In this document: positions 52,694-61,564 of the stretch, piece by piece
Layout of the letters: every line of letters begins with the position of its first letter
How positions within the stretch are numbered: position 1 is the first letter of the stretch
Origin: Hyphomicrobiales bacterium
GTDB lineage: Bacteria; Pseudomonadota; Alphaproteobacteria; Rhizobiales; Rhizobiaceae
Length of the DNA: 64,000 bases
Assembly (NCBI GenBank): GCA_003577315.1
Contig: QEVK01000001.1
Coordinates: 62,001 to 126,000, forward strand
Reading direction: 5' to 3'
Notes under the pieces: model-generated
What the model was told of the DNA's origin: nothing
Seen by the model: only the letters and a program-made list of their open reading frames with translations
Databases searched by the model: none
Position numbers and translations under genes: made by a program

Positions 52694-53596
52694 ATGAAGC
52701 TGAGCCGGACCCTGATCCCCGACCTTGCCGTGCTCCAGGCGTTCGAGTGCGCGGCGCGCCACGGTAACTTCACGCTCGCCGCCACCGAGCTCAGCCTGAC
52801 GCAGAGCGCCGTGAGCCGCCAGATCAAGACGCTGGAGGACCAGCTCGGCCTGCTCCTGTTCGAGCGGGTGCGCAAGCGCGTGGTGCTGTCCGAGCACGGC
52901 CGCAGGCTGCTGCCCGAGGTGCGCCGGCTGCTGCACCAGTCGGAGGAGATGGTGGTGCGCGCCCGCGCCTCGGCGCAGGCCACCGACACGCTCGCGCTCG
53001 CCTGCCTGCCCACCTTCGCCAGCCGCTGGCTGGTGCCGCGCCTGCCGGGCTTCATGGCCCGCCATCCCGGCACGGTCATCGACGTCGCCTCGCGCGCCGC
53101 GCCGTTCGACTTCGAGGCCGAGGGCTTCGACCTTGCCATCCATTACGGCCAGCCGGTCTGGGCGCGCGCCAGCTGCACCTATCTGTGCAGCGAGACCATC
53201 CTGCCGGTCGCCCGGCCGGCGCTGATCGAGGCGGCCGCGCTCGACGGCCCGCAGGGCCTTGCCGGCCAGCCGCTGCTGCACCTGGCCACGCGGCCGAAGC
53301 AGTGGGCGCAGTGGTTCGAGATGAACGGGCTCGACGGCGCCGACGCCTATCGCGGCAACCGCTTCGACCAGTTCGCCATGATCATCGAGGCCGCGGCCAG
53401 CGGCATGGGCTTCGCGCTGCTGCCGCTCTACCTGATCGAGAGCGAGCTTGCCTCGGGCAGGCTGCGCATCGCCTTCGACCGGCCGATCACCACCGAGAAC
53501 AGCTATTATGTCGTCTTCCCCGAAAGCAAGCGCGAGCACAGGCTGGCGCAGGCGTTCGGGGCGTGGCTGCACACGCAGGTCGGAACCAGGCTGTGA
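52694..53596 (+). CDS. LysR-family regulator, GcvA-like
   Basis: A 300-aa LTTR of the GcvA group: LPDLAVLQAFECAARHGNFT-type beginning (here IPDLAVLQAFECAARHGNF), HTH NFTLAATELSLTQSAVSRQI (about residues 24-43), and a C-terminal effector domain. It is transcribed between amaB (divergent, 129 nt) and amaA (convergent, 15 nt). The location suggests control of the lysine/pipecolate genes. The 5' leader carries a small GGGGCC/GGCCCC hairpin. Confidence 0.92.
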   Translation: MKLSRTLIPDLAVLQAFECAARHGNFTLAATELSLTQSAVSRQIKTLEDQLGLLLFERVRKRVVLSEHGRRLLPEVRRLLHQSEEMVVRARASAQATDTLALACLPTFASRWLVPRLPGFMARHPGTVIDVASRAAPFDFEAEGFDLAIHYGQPVWARASCTYLCSETILPVARPALIEAAALDGPQGLAGQPLLHLATRPKQWAQWFEMNGLDGADAYRGNRFDQFAMIIEAAASGMGFALLPLYLIESELASGRLRIAFDRPITTENSYYVVFPESKREHRLAQAFGAWLHTQVGTRL

Positions 53597-53611
53597 GAGG
53601 ACAGCCGGCAG

Positions 53612-54907
53612 CTACAGGCGCGCGCCGAAGGCATGGGCGATCTGCGCGCCGGCCTCGTAATAGCCCTCGCGCAGCCGGCGCAGGCTCTGCGCGCGCGGGT
53701 CGGTGACCGGCAGCGGCAGATCCTGCTCGCGGATCTCGCCGCCGATCAGCCGCGCCAGATAGCGGCCGAACACCGTTCCCGGCGCGATGCCGCGGCCGTT
53801 ATAGCCGCAAAAGCCGACGACGTTGCGGTCGAAGCGGTGGAAACGCGGCGTGGCGTCGGCCGTCATGCCGATCTTGCCGTACCAGGCGCTCTCGAAGGCC
53901 ACCTCGTCGAGGAACGGGCCGAGGAAGGGAAAGAGCCGCGCCAGCGCCCGCCGCGCCCAGGCGCGATGAACCGCCAGGCCGGTGCCGCGCAGCGCGCCGA
54001 CGCTGCCGAAGACCAGCCGCCCCTGCCGGTCGCGGCGCAGGGAGCTCAGCACCGTCCTGGTGTCCCACGCGCCCTCGCGCCCCGGCAGGATGCGCTCGAG
54101 CGCGGCATCGGGAAGCGGCGCGGTGGCGAGGTTGAAATAGGGCAGGTGCACGATCTCCTCGCGCACCGCCGGCCACGGCGCGGTCGTATAGGCGTTGGTC
54201 GCCACCACCACCCAGTCGGCGGCGACGCTGCCGCCCGCCGTGGCGACGCGCCAGCCGCTTCCCTCGCGCGCCCACGACACAGCCGGCGAGCCGGTGAAGA
54301 CGCGCGCGCCGGCCGCGATGGCGGCGCGGGCGAGGCCGCGCGCATAGGCCAGCGGCTGGACGGTGCCGGCCCGCTCGTCGAGCAGCGCGCCGCGATAGGC
54401 GCCGGTGCCGACGCGGGCGGCGGTCTCGGCGGCGTCGAGCAGCCGCACCGGCGCGCCGCGCGCCCGCCACTGCCGCTCGCGCTCCCTCAGCTCCCTGAGC
54501 CCCGCCTTGTCGGCGGCGCAGTGCAGCGTGCCGGCAGGCTCCGCCTCGCAGTCGATGCCGTGGCGGCGGATCAGCTCGAAGACGACGCCCGGCCCCTCGC
54601 CCAGCGCCGCGATCAGGCGCTCGCCATGCTCGCGGCCGAGGATGTCCGGCACCTCGTCGGGCATGATCCACAGCCCGGCATTGACGAGGCCGACATTGCG
54701 GCCCGAGCCGCCGAAGCCGATCCCGGCCGCCTCCAGCACCGCGACCGACACGCCGGCCTCGGCCAGGTGCAGCGCCGCGGAAAGCCCGGTATAGCCCGCG
54801 CCGACGATGACGACATCGGCGCGCAGGTCGCCCGCCAGCGGCGCCGTATCGGGCGCGGCCGGCGCGGTCTTCTCCCACAGCCCGTGCGAAAGGGGATCGT
54901 TGCGCAT
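53612..54907 (-). CDS. amaA: FAD-dependent amino acid oxidase, probable L-pipecolate oxidase (AmaA-like)
   Basis: A 431-aa DAO-family flavoprotein. FAD motif VVIVGAGYTGLSAALHLAEA (33-52), then GGSGRNVGLVNAG and MPDEVPDILGREHGERL, which closely recall Pseudomonas putida AmaA (L-pipecolate oxidase), and a C-terminal GYNGRGIAPGTVFGRYLA. AmaA oxidises L-pipecolate to piperideine-6-carboxylate, the substrate of AmaB encoded 1 kb away. PuuB/OrdL-type gamma-glutamylputrescine oxidase is the main alternative, relevant because of the nearby putrescine genes. ATG 54907 is favoured over 54964 on homology. Confidence 0.8.
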   Translation of the reverse strand: MRNDPLSHGLWEKTAPAAPDTAPLAGDLRADVVIVGAGYTGLSAALHLAEAGVSVAVLEAAGIGFGGSGRNVGLVNAGLWIMPDEVPDILGREHGERLIAALGEGPGVVFELIRRHGIDCEAEPAGTLHCAADKAGLRELRERERQWRARGAPVRLLDAAETAARVGTGAYRGALLDERAGTVQPLAYARGLARAAIAAGARVFTGSPAVSWAREGSGWRVATAGGSVAADWVVVATNAYTTAPWPAVREEIVHLPYFNLATAPLPDAALERILPGREGAWDTRTVLSSLRRDRQGRLVFGSVGALRGTGLAVHRAWARRALARLFPFLGPFLDEVAFESAWYGKIGMTADATPRFHRFDRNVVGFCGYNGRGIAPGTVFGRYLARLIGGEIREQDLPLPVTDPRAQSLRRLREGYYEAGAQIAHAFGARL

Positions 54908-55000
54908 GCGCCGATTTTCGCCGTTTCCCCGGCGATGCAAACCGATGAATGCGGATGACCTCATGCGCGCCCGGCATCTGCCGCCGGGCGGCTTGCCGCC

Positions 55001-55447
55001 TCAGCCGCCGACGCGGTGGAAGACGTAAGGCTGCGCCCTGGGGTCGCGCGGCACGGCATAGACCTCGTAGGGCTCGGGCTCGCCGCCCATGCCGAGCGAT
55101 CCCTGCGGCATGCCCGGAACGGCGAGGCCGGCGACGTCCGGCCGCTGCGACAAGAGCGTCGCGATGGCCTCCAGCGGCACATGGCCCTCCAGGAAGTAGC
55201 CGCCGGCCGCCGCGACGTGGCAGCTCAGCATGTCGGCCGGCACGCCGGCCTGCTTGCGCACCTGCGAAAGATCCTCCAGGTCGACGGCCTTCACGCTGTA
55301 GCCGGCCTTCTCCAGCGCCTGCGCCCATTCGTGGCAGCAGCCGCACCACGGCGTCTTGTAGACGGTGACCGCCTCGCCGGCCGCCGCGCCGAGCGAGGAA
55401 AGCAGCAGCGCGAGCCCCGCCGCGAACGACCTTGCGGATGTCTTCAT
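55001..55447 (-). CDS. DUF411 metal-binding protein, exported
   Basis: A 148-aa protein with a signal peptide (MKTSARSFAAGLALLLSS, cleavage near AAA-GE) and the DUF411 signature VYKTPWCGCCHEWA, with Cys and His residues placed for copper or other soft metals. It continues with a CHVA motif and GYFLEGHVP as in the family. DUF411 proteins often accompany copper-resistance genes; the CDF exporter gene lies 128 nt upstream, which may or may not be functional linkage. ATG 55447 begins the signal peptide. Confidence 0.88.
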   Translation of the reverse strand: MKTSARSFAAGLALLLSSLGAAAGEAVTVYKTPWCGCCHEWAQALEKAGYSVKAVDLEDLSQVRKQAGVPADMLSCHVAAAGGYFLEGHVPLEAIATLLSQRPDVAGLAVPGMPQGSLGMGGEPEPYEVYAVPRDPRAQPYVFHRVGG

Positions 55448-55574
55448 GTGTCTCACCTTCGATTGGCCCCGCCGTGCCGGCACCATAGGCGGGGCGGATG
55501 CGGCCGACCTTGCGCCCGGTCAAGGTTCCGGCGATCCGCGCCTTTCGTTCACGCGATTATGATCGGCGCGCCGT

Positions 55575-56510
55575 TCAGGCGAACGGCACCGCGCCGGTGC
55601 CCAGGGGCAGCTTGGCCTCGTCGTCCGGCTCGACATGGATGACGACGCGCACGGAAGGAATCTCCGCCTTCAGCGCGTCCTCGATGCGGTCGCAGATGGC
55701 GTGGCTGTCGCCCACCGACATGGCGGCCTCGACCACCATGTGGAACTCGATGAAGGTGGCGCGGCCGGCGATGCGGGTCTTGAGGTCGTGGACCTCCAGC
55801 GCGCCCCTCGAATTGGCCGAGATGATGTCGCGGATGCGCATCGTCTCCTCGACCGGCACCGCCCTGTCCATCAGCCCGTCGAGCGAGGAGCCGATCACCT
55901 TCCAGCCCTGCCACAGGATGTTGAGCGCCACGATCAGCGCCAGCAGCGGGTCGAGCAGGTGCCAGCCGGTCAGCACAGCGCCGATCAGGCCGGCGATGAC
56001 GCCGACGGAGGTGACGACGTCGGTCATCACGTGGCGGCCGTCGGCCTCCAGCGCCGGCGACTTCTCACGCCTGCCGGCGCGGATCAGGACCAGCGCCCAG
56101 ACGCCGTTGACGGCCGCCGCCACGCCGTTGACGGCAAGCCCCTCCCATGCCTGCGTCAGCGGCGCGGGGTTCTGCCAGGCCCGCCACACCTCGGCGATGA
56201 TGAGGAGCGCCGCCACCACGATCAGCACGCCTTCGAGCACGGCCGAGAAATACTCGGCCTTGTGGTGGCCGAACTGGTGGTCGCTGTCGGCGGGCTTGTG
56301 GCTCACCGCGATGGCCCACAGGGCGGCGGTGGCCGCGAGCACGTTGACGATCGATTCCAGCGCGTCCGAATAGAGCGCGACCGAGCCGGTCATCCGCCAG
56401 GCGACGAACTTCAGCGCCATGACGCCGAGGGCGACGACGATGGACCAGGCGGCAAGACGGCGTATCGTCCGCTTGCCGGCCACCTCGCCGCTCCCGGCGC
56501 GAGTGCTCAC
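55575..56510 (-). CDS. Cation diffusion facilitator (CDF) exporter
   Basis: A 311-aa CDF protein with six helices. Metal-site motifs: SDALES in helix 2 (Asp), the [10 protein letters not shown] loop, and DGRHVMTDV in helix 5 (His/Asp). The C-terminal cytoplasmic ferredoxin-like domain contains [10 protein letters not shown] and FIEFHM. It exports Zn, Co, Fe or Mn in exchange for protons; the H/D in helix 5 suits Zn/Co/Fe but does not prove it. Its start overlaps the trpE(G) stop by 4 nt (ATGA), so its expression should follow the trp transcript. Confidence 0.9.
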   Translation of the reverse strand: MSTRAGSGEVAGKRTIRRLAAWSIVVALGVMALKFVAWRMTGSVALYSDALESIVNVLAATAALWAIAVSHKPADSDHQFGHHKAEYFSAVLEGVLIVVAALLIIAEVWRAWQNPAPLTQAWEGLAVNGVAAAVNGVWALVLIRAGRREKSPALEADGRHVMTDVVTSVGVIAGLIGAVLTGWHLLDPLLALIVALNILWQGWKVIGSSLDGLMDRAVPVEETMRIRDIISANSRGALEVHDLKTRIAGRATFIEFHMVVEAAMSVGDSHAICDRIEDALKAEIPSVRVVIHVEPDDEAKLPLGTGAVPFA

Positions 56511-58696
56511 GCCGCCTTCACCTTCGCCCGACGCGGCAGATGCGCCACCACGTTCTCGATCATGCGCATGCCGGCGTTCTGGCCGAGCGTCATGATCGAC
56601 TCGGGGTGGAACTGCACCGCCGCCACCGGCTCGTCGCGGTGCTCGATGGCCATGACGACGCCGTCCTCGGTCTCGGCCGTCACCACGAACGCCTCGGGCA
56701 GCCGCGCCGGGTCGGCGAAGATCGAGTGGTAGCGCCCGACCGTCACCTCCCTCGGCAGGCCGGAGAAGACGGTGCCCGGCCGGGAGATGCGGATGCGCGA
56801 GGGCTTGCCGTGCACCGGCTCGCGAAGCTGGCGCAGCTCGCCGCCATAGGCCTCGGCCAGGGCTTGCAGGCCCAGGCAGACGCCGAAGATCGGCAGGCCG
56901 CGCGCCCGCGCCCTGTCAATGGTAGCCTTGCAGTCGAAGTCCTTCGGCATGCCGGGCCCGGGCGACAGCACGACGAGGTCGGGGTCGAGCCGCTCGAACA
57001 CCTCGTCCGCCACCGGCGTGCGCACGGTCGCGACCGTCGCGCCGGTCTGGCGGAAGTAGTTGGCGAGCGTGTGGACGAACGAGTCCTCGTGGTCGACCAG
57101 AAGGATCGACACGCCCTGCCCGACCTTCGCGCCCTCACGCTCGGCCGCCGCGGCGTTGCCGGCCGACGCCTCGCGGATCGCCGAAAGCATGGCCGACGCC
57201 TTCAGCTCGGTCTCGGCCTCCTCCTCGGCGGGGTCGGAATCGTAGAGCAGCGTCGCGCCCGCCCTGACCTCGGCGATGCCGTCCTTGATGCGGATGGTCC
57301 TGAGCGTCAGGCCCGTGTTCATGTCGCCGTTGAAGTGGACCATGCCGATGGCGCCGCCATACCAGGCGCGCGGGCTCTTCTCGTGGTTCTCGATGAAGCG
57401 CATCGCCCACAGCTTGGGCGCGCCGGTCACCGTCACCGCCCATGCGTGGGACAGGAAGGCGTCGAAGGCGTCCATGCCCTCGCGCAGCCTTCCCTCTATG
57501 TGGTCGACGGTGTGGATCAGCCGCGAATACATCTCGATCTGGCGGCGGCCGATGACGCGCACCGAGCCCGGCTCGCACACCCGGCTCTTGTCGTTGCGGT
57601 CGACGTCGGAGCACATGGTCAGCTCCGATTCGTCCTTCTTGGAGTTGAGCAGCTTCAGGATCTGCTCGGAATCGGAGATGGCGTCGTCGCCGCGCCGGAT
57701 GGTGCCGGAGATCGGGCAGGTCTCGACGCGGCGGCCGTTGACGCGCACGAACATCTCCGGCGAGGCGCCGATCAGGTACTCGCGCTCGCCCAGATTGATG
57801 AAGAAGGAATAGGGCGACGGGTTGATCTTCTTCAGCCGGCGCGTGATCTCGGACGGCCGCGACTTGCATGCCTCGAAGAACATCTGCCCCGGCACCACCT
57901 CGAACAGGTCGCCGCGGCGGAAGCTCTCCTTGGCCTTCTCCACCAGCCGCGCATATTCGCCGGGCTCGTGGTCGCCGCGCGGCGGCACGCGCTCGCTCGG
58001 GCGGAACGGCTCGTCCGTCCCGCCGCGCGCGAGCCCTTTCGTGGAAAAGCCCTCGCCCGCGAAGTCGTAGCGGTCGCGCCACGCCCTGGCCTGATGGTGG
58101 TCGACGACGAGGATCTCGTCGGGCAGGTAGAGCACGAGGTCGCGCTGGCCGGCGGGGCGCGCGAGCTTCTCCTCGACCCGGTCGAACTGGAAGGCGAGGT
58201 CGTAGCCGAACGCGCCGTAGAGGCCGAGATTGGCGTCCTCGGGCGAGCGGAACAGGTCGGTGAGCGCCCTGAGCACGGAAAAGACGGTGGGAGCCCTGCT
58301 GCGCTCCTCCTCGGTGAACACCCGCGTCGGCTCCGCGACATCGAGCGCCACGAGCCGGTCGGAAGCCTCGCCGACCGTCACCTGTGGCAGCGCCTCGACC
58401 GCGCGGCGGACGACCGGCAGCAGCGCCTCGCCGCGCGCGTTCAGCGCCTCGATCCGCATGGCGCGGCCGCGCGCGGAAACGGCGAGCGGCGGGTCGATGA
58501 TAGCGGTGTCCCAGCGCGTGTAGCGGCCGGGATACTCGTAGTTGGAGGAGAAGACGCAGCCGCGCCGCGAATCGAGACCGTCGATATAGGCCTCGATGGC
58601 GCCGTCATAGGGGGTGTCGTGGCGGCTGCGCGTGATCGCCACCCCGCCCTGCGTCACGAAGCGCTCCGCGCCGTCTTCAAGCAACTCGACCGTCAT
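56507..58696 (-). CDS. trpE(G): Anthranilate synthase, fused TrpE-TrpG
   Basis: A 729-aa fusion, the size of the rhizobial TrpE(G). The N-terminal component I (to about residue 510) has the chorismate-binding blocks [35 protein letters not shown] and YGGAIG. The C-terminal class I glutamine amidotransferase (from about 530, [13 protein letters not shown]) has the triad Cys607 (GVCLGLQA), His697 and Glu699 (HPES). It makes anthranilate from chorismate and glutamine. A leader peptide with three Trp codons and an attenuator precede it. ATG 58696 is used; the upstream in-frame extension runs into the attenuator hairpin. Confidence 0.96.
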   Translation of the reverse strand: MTVELLEDGAERFVTQGGVAITRSRHDTPYDGAIEAYIDGLDSRRGCVFSSNYEYPGRYTRWDTAIIDPPLAVSARGRAMRIEALNARGEALLPVVRRAVEALPQVTVGEASDRLVALDVAEPTRVFTEEERSRAPTVFSVLRALTDLFRSPEDANLGLYGAFGYDLAFQFDRVEEKLARPAGQRDLVLYLPDEILVVDHHQARAWRDRYDFAGEGFSTKGLARGGTDEPFRPSERVPPRGDHEPGEYARLVEKAKESFRRGDLFEVVPGQMFFEACKSRPSEITRRLKKINPSPYSFFINLGEREYLIGASPEMFVRVNGRRVETCPISGTIRRGDDAISDSEQILKLLNSKKDESELTMCSDVDRNDKSRVCEPGSVRVIGRRQIEMYSRLIHTVDHIEGRLREGMDAFDAFLSHAWAVTVTGAPKLWAMRFIENHEKSPRAWYGGAIGMVHFNGDMNTGLTLRTIRIKDGIAEVRAGATLLYDSDPAEEEAETELKASAMLSAIREASAGNAAAAEREGAKVGQGVSILLVDHEDSFVHTLANYFRQTGATVATVRTPVADEVFERLDPDLVVLSPGPGMPKDFDCKATIDRARARGLPIFGVCLGLQALAEAYGGELRQLREPVHGKPSRIRISRPGTVFSGLPREVTVGRYHSIFADPARLPEAFVVTAETEDGVVMAIEHRDEPVAAVQFHPESIMTLGQNAGMRMIENVVAHLPRRAKVKAA

Positions 58697-58742
58697 TCCA
58701 TCGTCTCCATCCGTTCCCGCCTCACGGTCCCGGACCAGCTTG

Positions 58743-58860
58743 AAAACAAAATGGCCGCCCGGAAATCCGTTGCGGCCACCCAAGTTTCACGCGCACGCGC
58801 ATCGACCGGCCGCTAGGAGCAGCCCCACCACCACAGGTTCGGGGTCGACGTCATGGTCAT
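58743..58860 (-). promoter_or_regulatory. trp transcription attenuator
   Basis: Reading leftward, the 3:4 terminator is TGGCCGC / GCGGCCA (58778-58772 pairs with 58758-58752) with an inner CGG/CCG pair, followed by TTTTGTTTT (58751-58743). Region 2, just at and after the leader stop, contains GCGGCC (58813-58808), able to pair with region 3 (antiterminator), and GGTCGA (58807-58802), able to pair with GTCGACC inside the leader (58849-58843; region 1). Ribosome stalling at the Trp codons would free region 2. This is classic Trp attenuation. Confidence 0.9.
58813..58860 (-). CDS. trpL: trp leader peptide
   Basis: A 15-residue ORF, MTMTSTPNLWWWGCS, with three consecutive Trp codons and AAGGA 7 nt before the ATG at 58860 (a second in-frame ATG is at 58854). 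Its stop codon adjoins region 2 of the attenuator. In Sinorhizobium meliloti the equivalent leader also has three Trp codons, and its released RNA and peptide have reported trans functions; whether that holds here is unknown. Too short to be found by ordinary gene calling. Confidence 0.92.
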   Translation of the reverse strand: MTMTSTPNLWWWGCS

Positions 58861-58911
58861 GGCGCAATCCTTAGCGGCGAACGGCGGGGCCGGCAAGCGG
58901 ATTCGATGTCG

Positions 58912-58948
58912 CGCAAACGGGAACGGCGGCGCAAGCGCCGCCGTTCCC
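58912..58948 (-). terminator. Terminator after the TonB-dependent receptor gene
   Basis: A 14-bp perfect stem (58919-58932 with 58935-58948), followed leftward by GTTTG. It begins 17 nt after the receptor stop and insulates trpL from it. Confidence 0.75.
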
Positions 58949-58965
58949 GGCCTCGCGGCACAGGG

Positions 58966-61227
58966 TCAGAACTTGTGCGTCAGCGAGACCTTGAAGGTCC
59001 GGCCGGGCTCCGAATAGAACGACAGCGGCTGGTTGGTCGAGAACGCGGTGCCGGGATCGATGTTCCTGACCTTGAGCGCGTTGTAGTAGGTCTTGTCGAA
59101 GATGTTGTAGACGCCCGCCTGCAACCTCAGGCCCTCGACCTGCTCCGGCTCCCACCACGCCTCCAGATTGGCGATGGCGTAGCCGGGCGCGTCGAAGGTG
59201 GTCGGATCGTTGTCGTCGCGCATCTTGCCGACGAGGACGCCGGTCAGCTCCGCTCCCCAGGTCTCCCGGGCATAGCCGATGCCGAGGATCGACTTGAACG
59301 GGGCGACGGTGCGCAGCACCGCGTCGTTGCCCGTGTCCTTGCCATAGGCATAGGCGAGCGAGCCGCGGACGTAGAGGCCGTTGTCGAAGTCCTTGCGCGC
59401 CTTGATCTCGATGCCGGAGATCGCCACGCGGTCGAGGTTTTCCCAGGTGTTGATGAGGTATTCGGGGAAATAGCCGGCGGGAAATGCGTCGGTGTAGACC
59501 TCCACCGGGCTGATGAAGTTGCGGTAGCGGTTGTGGAACAGCGTCACGCGGCCGTTCAGATCCGCCGATTCGTAGCTGGCGCCGATCTCGAAGCCGTGGC
59601 CGGTCTCGGCCTTCAGGTCGGGATTGCCGAGGACCGAATAGCCGCCCATGATATTGGTGAAGTTGCTGTAGAGCTCGGTGACGGTCGGCGCGCGGTAGGC
59701 CATCGACCACTGCGCGAACAGCCCCAGCCGCTCGCTCGCCTGGTATTCGAGCAGCAGCTTCGGGGAAAGCCTCGCCCCGTCATTGCCGCCGGCGAGGCCG
59801 AAGCGGTTGAACCCGGTATTGGCCTGGAATGCGTCGCTCAGCTTCGGCTCGTATCTGTGCCAGTCGAAGCGCAGGCCCGGCGTGAGGCTGAATGCGGAGC
59901 CGGCAAAGGAAATCCTGTCGTCGACGTAGAGCCCGAGCCGCGTGCCGTCGACATTGGGAACGTCGGCCTGCGAGGCCGAAGGAGAGGTGACCGACGTCCC
60001 GCCTATGGAGGTCACGAGCTGGTCGTAGCGGAACGCATTGAGCGTTCCGCCGATCCTGACGGTGTGGCCGAGCGTGCCGGTCTCGAAGCTGGACACCGCC
60101 CCGCCGGTCAGGCCCAACGCGCTTTCGCGGGTCATGTTCTCGCGGTCGTAGGCCCAGGAGGCCGCGGCGGGCGTGCCGTTAGCGAAACGGGTCGCATTGG
60201 AGCCGGCATCCTTGGTCAGGCGCTGCCAGTACAGCACGAGCTTGGCGGAGTCGAACAGGCCGCCGGTCCCGGGCGCCACATAGTCGTAGTCCAGCGACAC
60301 CCGCTCGCGCTTCGTGTCGTCGAAGCCCCAGTAGAAGCCGGGCCTGTAGGTCGTTCCGTTCTGCAAGGTCTTGAGATCGATGTCGGACTCGAGCGAGAAC
60401 CGCTCGGCGGTCACGCCGACGCGGTGGCCGCCCTCGATGTCGTGCCTGACCTTGAACAGAATGTTGCTCTGGTCGACGTCGGCGGGGTTCGGCAGGGTGC
60501 GGAACGAGCCGATGATGTCGTCGGTGCCCTTGTTCCTGGTCTCCTCGGCCTTCCTGTAGGAGCCCTGGAGCAGGACGGCGGTGTTGCCGAACCTGTAGGC
60601 GCCGGCCAGCGAGCCGGAGACGCCGCTGTCCCTGCTGTCGTAGCCCAGCCGGGAAAGGAGGCCCCAGTCGCGCCCCTCCCCGATCAGGTCGTCGGGCTCG
60701 AGAGTGCGCATCAGCACGCCGCCGGCCAGCCCGCCGGAGCCGATCCGGCTGGAATCGGCGCCGCGCAGGACGTCGATCGCCGCAAGCGAGGCGAAGTCGA
60801 AGGCGTTGGCGCTGTCGGAGATGCCGGTGGTCGGCGACTGGGTGTCGGTCCGCGTCAGGGTCTCCAGATACGGGATCGGGATGTCGTCGACGACCAGGGC
60901 GATGCGCGGGCCGCCAAGCCCGCGGATGAACATGCCGCCGGCGGCGCCCGGGCGCGTCTCCACATAGTCCACGCCGGGCTCCAGGGTGTTGCCGAGGTCG
61001 GAGATCGAGTCGATCTCCTTCTTCGCAAGCTCCCCGGCCGTGGTCTGGGTCGCCAGCGGCGTGTCGGATGCCGTGCCCGCCGCCGCCTTCCTGCCCTTGA
61101 CCTCGATGGTTCCGAGCTGCGTCGATTGACCGGCCGCGCCGTCCTGTGCCGCCGCCGGCACGGCGAAGGGCAGCATTGCCATGGCCGTGCAGGCCATGAG
61201 GACGGAGCGTGAGTGCCAAGCCTTCAT
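58966..61227 (-). CDS. TonB-dependent outer-membrane receptor (heme/siderophore type)
   Basis: A 753-aa receptor. A signal peptide (cleavage near AAA-QD, residue 28) is followed by a TonB-box-like GTIEVKG, a plug domain (about 50-170, with MFIRGLGGPRIALVVDDIPI) and a 22-strand barrel ending in the aromatic C-terminus SLTHKF. It resembles the hemoglobin/transferrin/lactoferrin receptor family (YRAP and NPDL boxes). However, no His lies between those boxes, where heme receptors normally have one, so heme as substrate is doubtful. Monocistronic, with an AT-rich promoter region upstream and a terminator downstream. Confidence 0.9.
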   Translation of the reverse strand: MKAWHSRSVLMACTAMAMLPFAVPAAAQDGAAGQSTQLGTIEVKGRKAAAGTASDTPLATQTTAGELAKKEIDSISDLGNTLEPGVDYVETRPGAAGGMFIRGLGGPRIALVVDDIPIPYLETLTRTDTQSPTTGISDSANAFDFASLAAIDVLRGADSSRIGSGGLAGGVLMRTLEPDDLIGEGRDWGLLSRLGYDSRDSGVSGSLAGAYRFGNTAVLLQGSYRKAEETRNKGTDDIIGSFRTLPNPADVDQSNILFKVRHDIEGGHRVGVTAERFSLESDIDLKTLQNGTTYRPGFYWGFDDTKRERVSLDYDYVAPGTGGLFDSAKLVLYWQRLTKDAGSNATRFANGTPAAASWAYDRENMTRESALGLTGGAVSSFETGTLGHTVRIGGTLNAFRYDQLVTSIGGTSVTSPSASQADVPNVDGTRLGLYVDDRISFAGSAFSLTPGLRFDWHRYEPKLSDAFQANTGFNRFGLAGGNDGARLSPKLLLEYQASERLGLFAQWSMAYRAPTVTELYSNFTNIMGGYSVLGNPDLKAETGHGFEIGASYESADLNGRVTLFHNRYRNFISPVEVYTDAFPAGYFPEYLINTWENLDRVAISGIEIKARKDFDNGLYVRGSLAYAYGKDTGNDAVLRTVAPFKSILGIGYARETWGAELTGVLVGKMRDDNDPTTFDAPGYAIANLEAWWEPEQVEGLRLQAGVYNIFDKTYYNALKVRNIDPGTAFSTNQPLSFYSEPGRTFKVSLTHKF

Positions 61228-61564
61228 GTCATCGGTTCCTTCTCCGGTTCAGGGCGCGCGAAAGGGTGCCGGCACGGCAGGAGCGCGCCGGTCCGTCGGG
61301 CCCTGTCAAATCTCGTCGAGGTGGCCGGAGGGGCTTGTTCCGGTCACATTTCAGGCGTTTAAAAAACATGATTATATGAGTCAAGTATTAAAAGGTGAGT
61401 TTTTGAATCAAGTATTTTCAGCGCGCGCGGTGTGGGAAAATGGCCACACTGCGCCGCTCCCGGCAGGCCCATGCCGGAAGGTCCGCGCAAGGCGGCGCGG
61501 CGAAAACGCCGCCGGCCGCCGATGTCGTGAAGGAAACGCGCCCGCCCGACCCGGCGAGGCCGGG
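61228..61564. other. Noncoding gap upstream of the receptor gene
   Basis: No credible ORF. The part nearest the receptor (61228-61350) is a GC-rich 5' leader with AAGGA 9 nt before the ATG. The stretch 61358-61420 is strikingly AT-rich and holds the probable promoter and direct repeats. The rest (61430-61564) is GC-rich without visible features. I found no cobalamin riboswitch elements. Confidence 0.6.
61371..61416 (-). promoter_or_regulatory. Candidate receptor promoter with TCAAGTATT direct repeats
   Basis: Leftward TATAAT (complement of 61371-61376) in an AT-rich island, with two copies of TCAAGTATT (61381-61389 and 61408-61416) spaced 27 nt apart just upstream. The -35 is poor, so the repeats may be activator or iron-regulator sites. 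The alternative is TTGACT (complement of 61379-61384) with a weak -10. Confidence 0.4.

Noticed and set aside
61228-61370. Possible cobalamin riboswitch in the TonB receptor leader
   Set aside because: I looked for the conserved B12-box and adjoining blocks on the minus strand and found none.
61358-61420. Fur, Irr or RirA box at the receptor promoter
   Set aside because: The AT-rich repeats do not fit the iron-control element, TGA-N9-TCA spacing or Fur/Mur palindrome convincingly.
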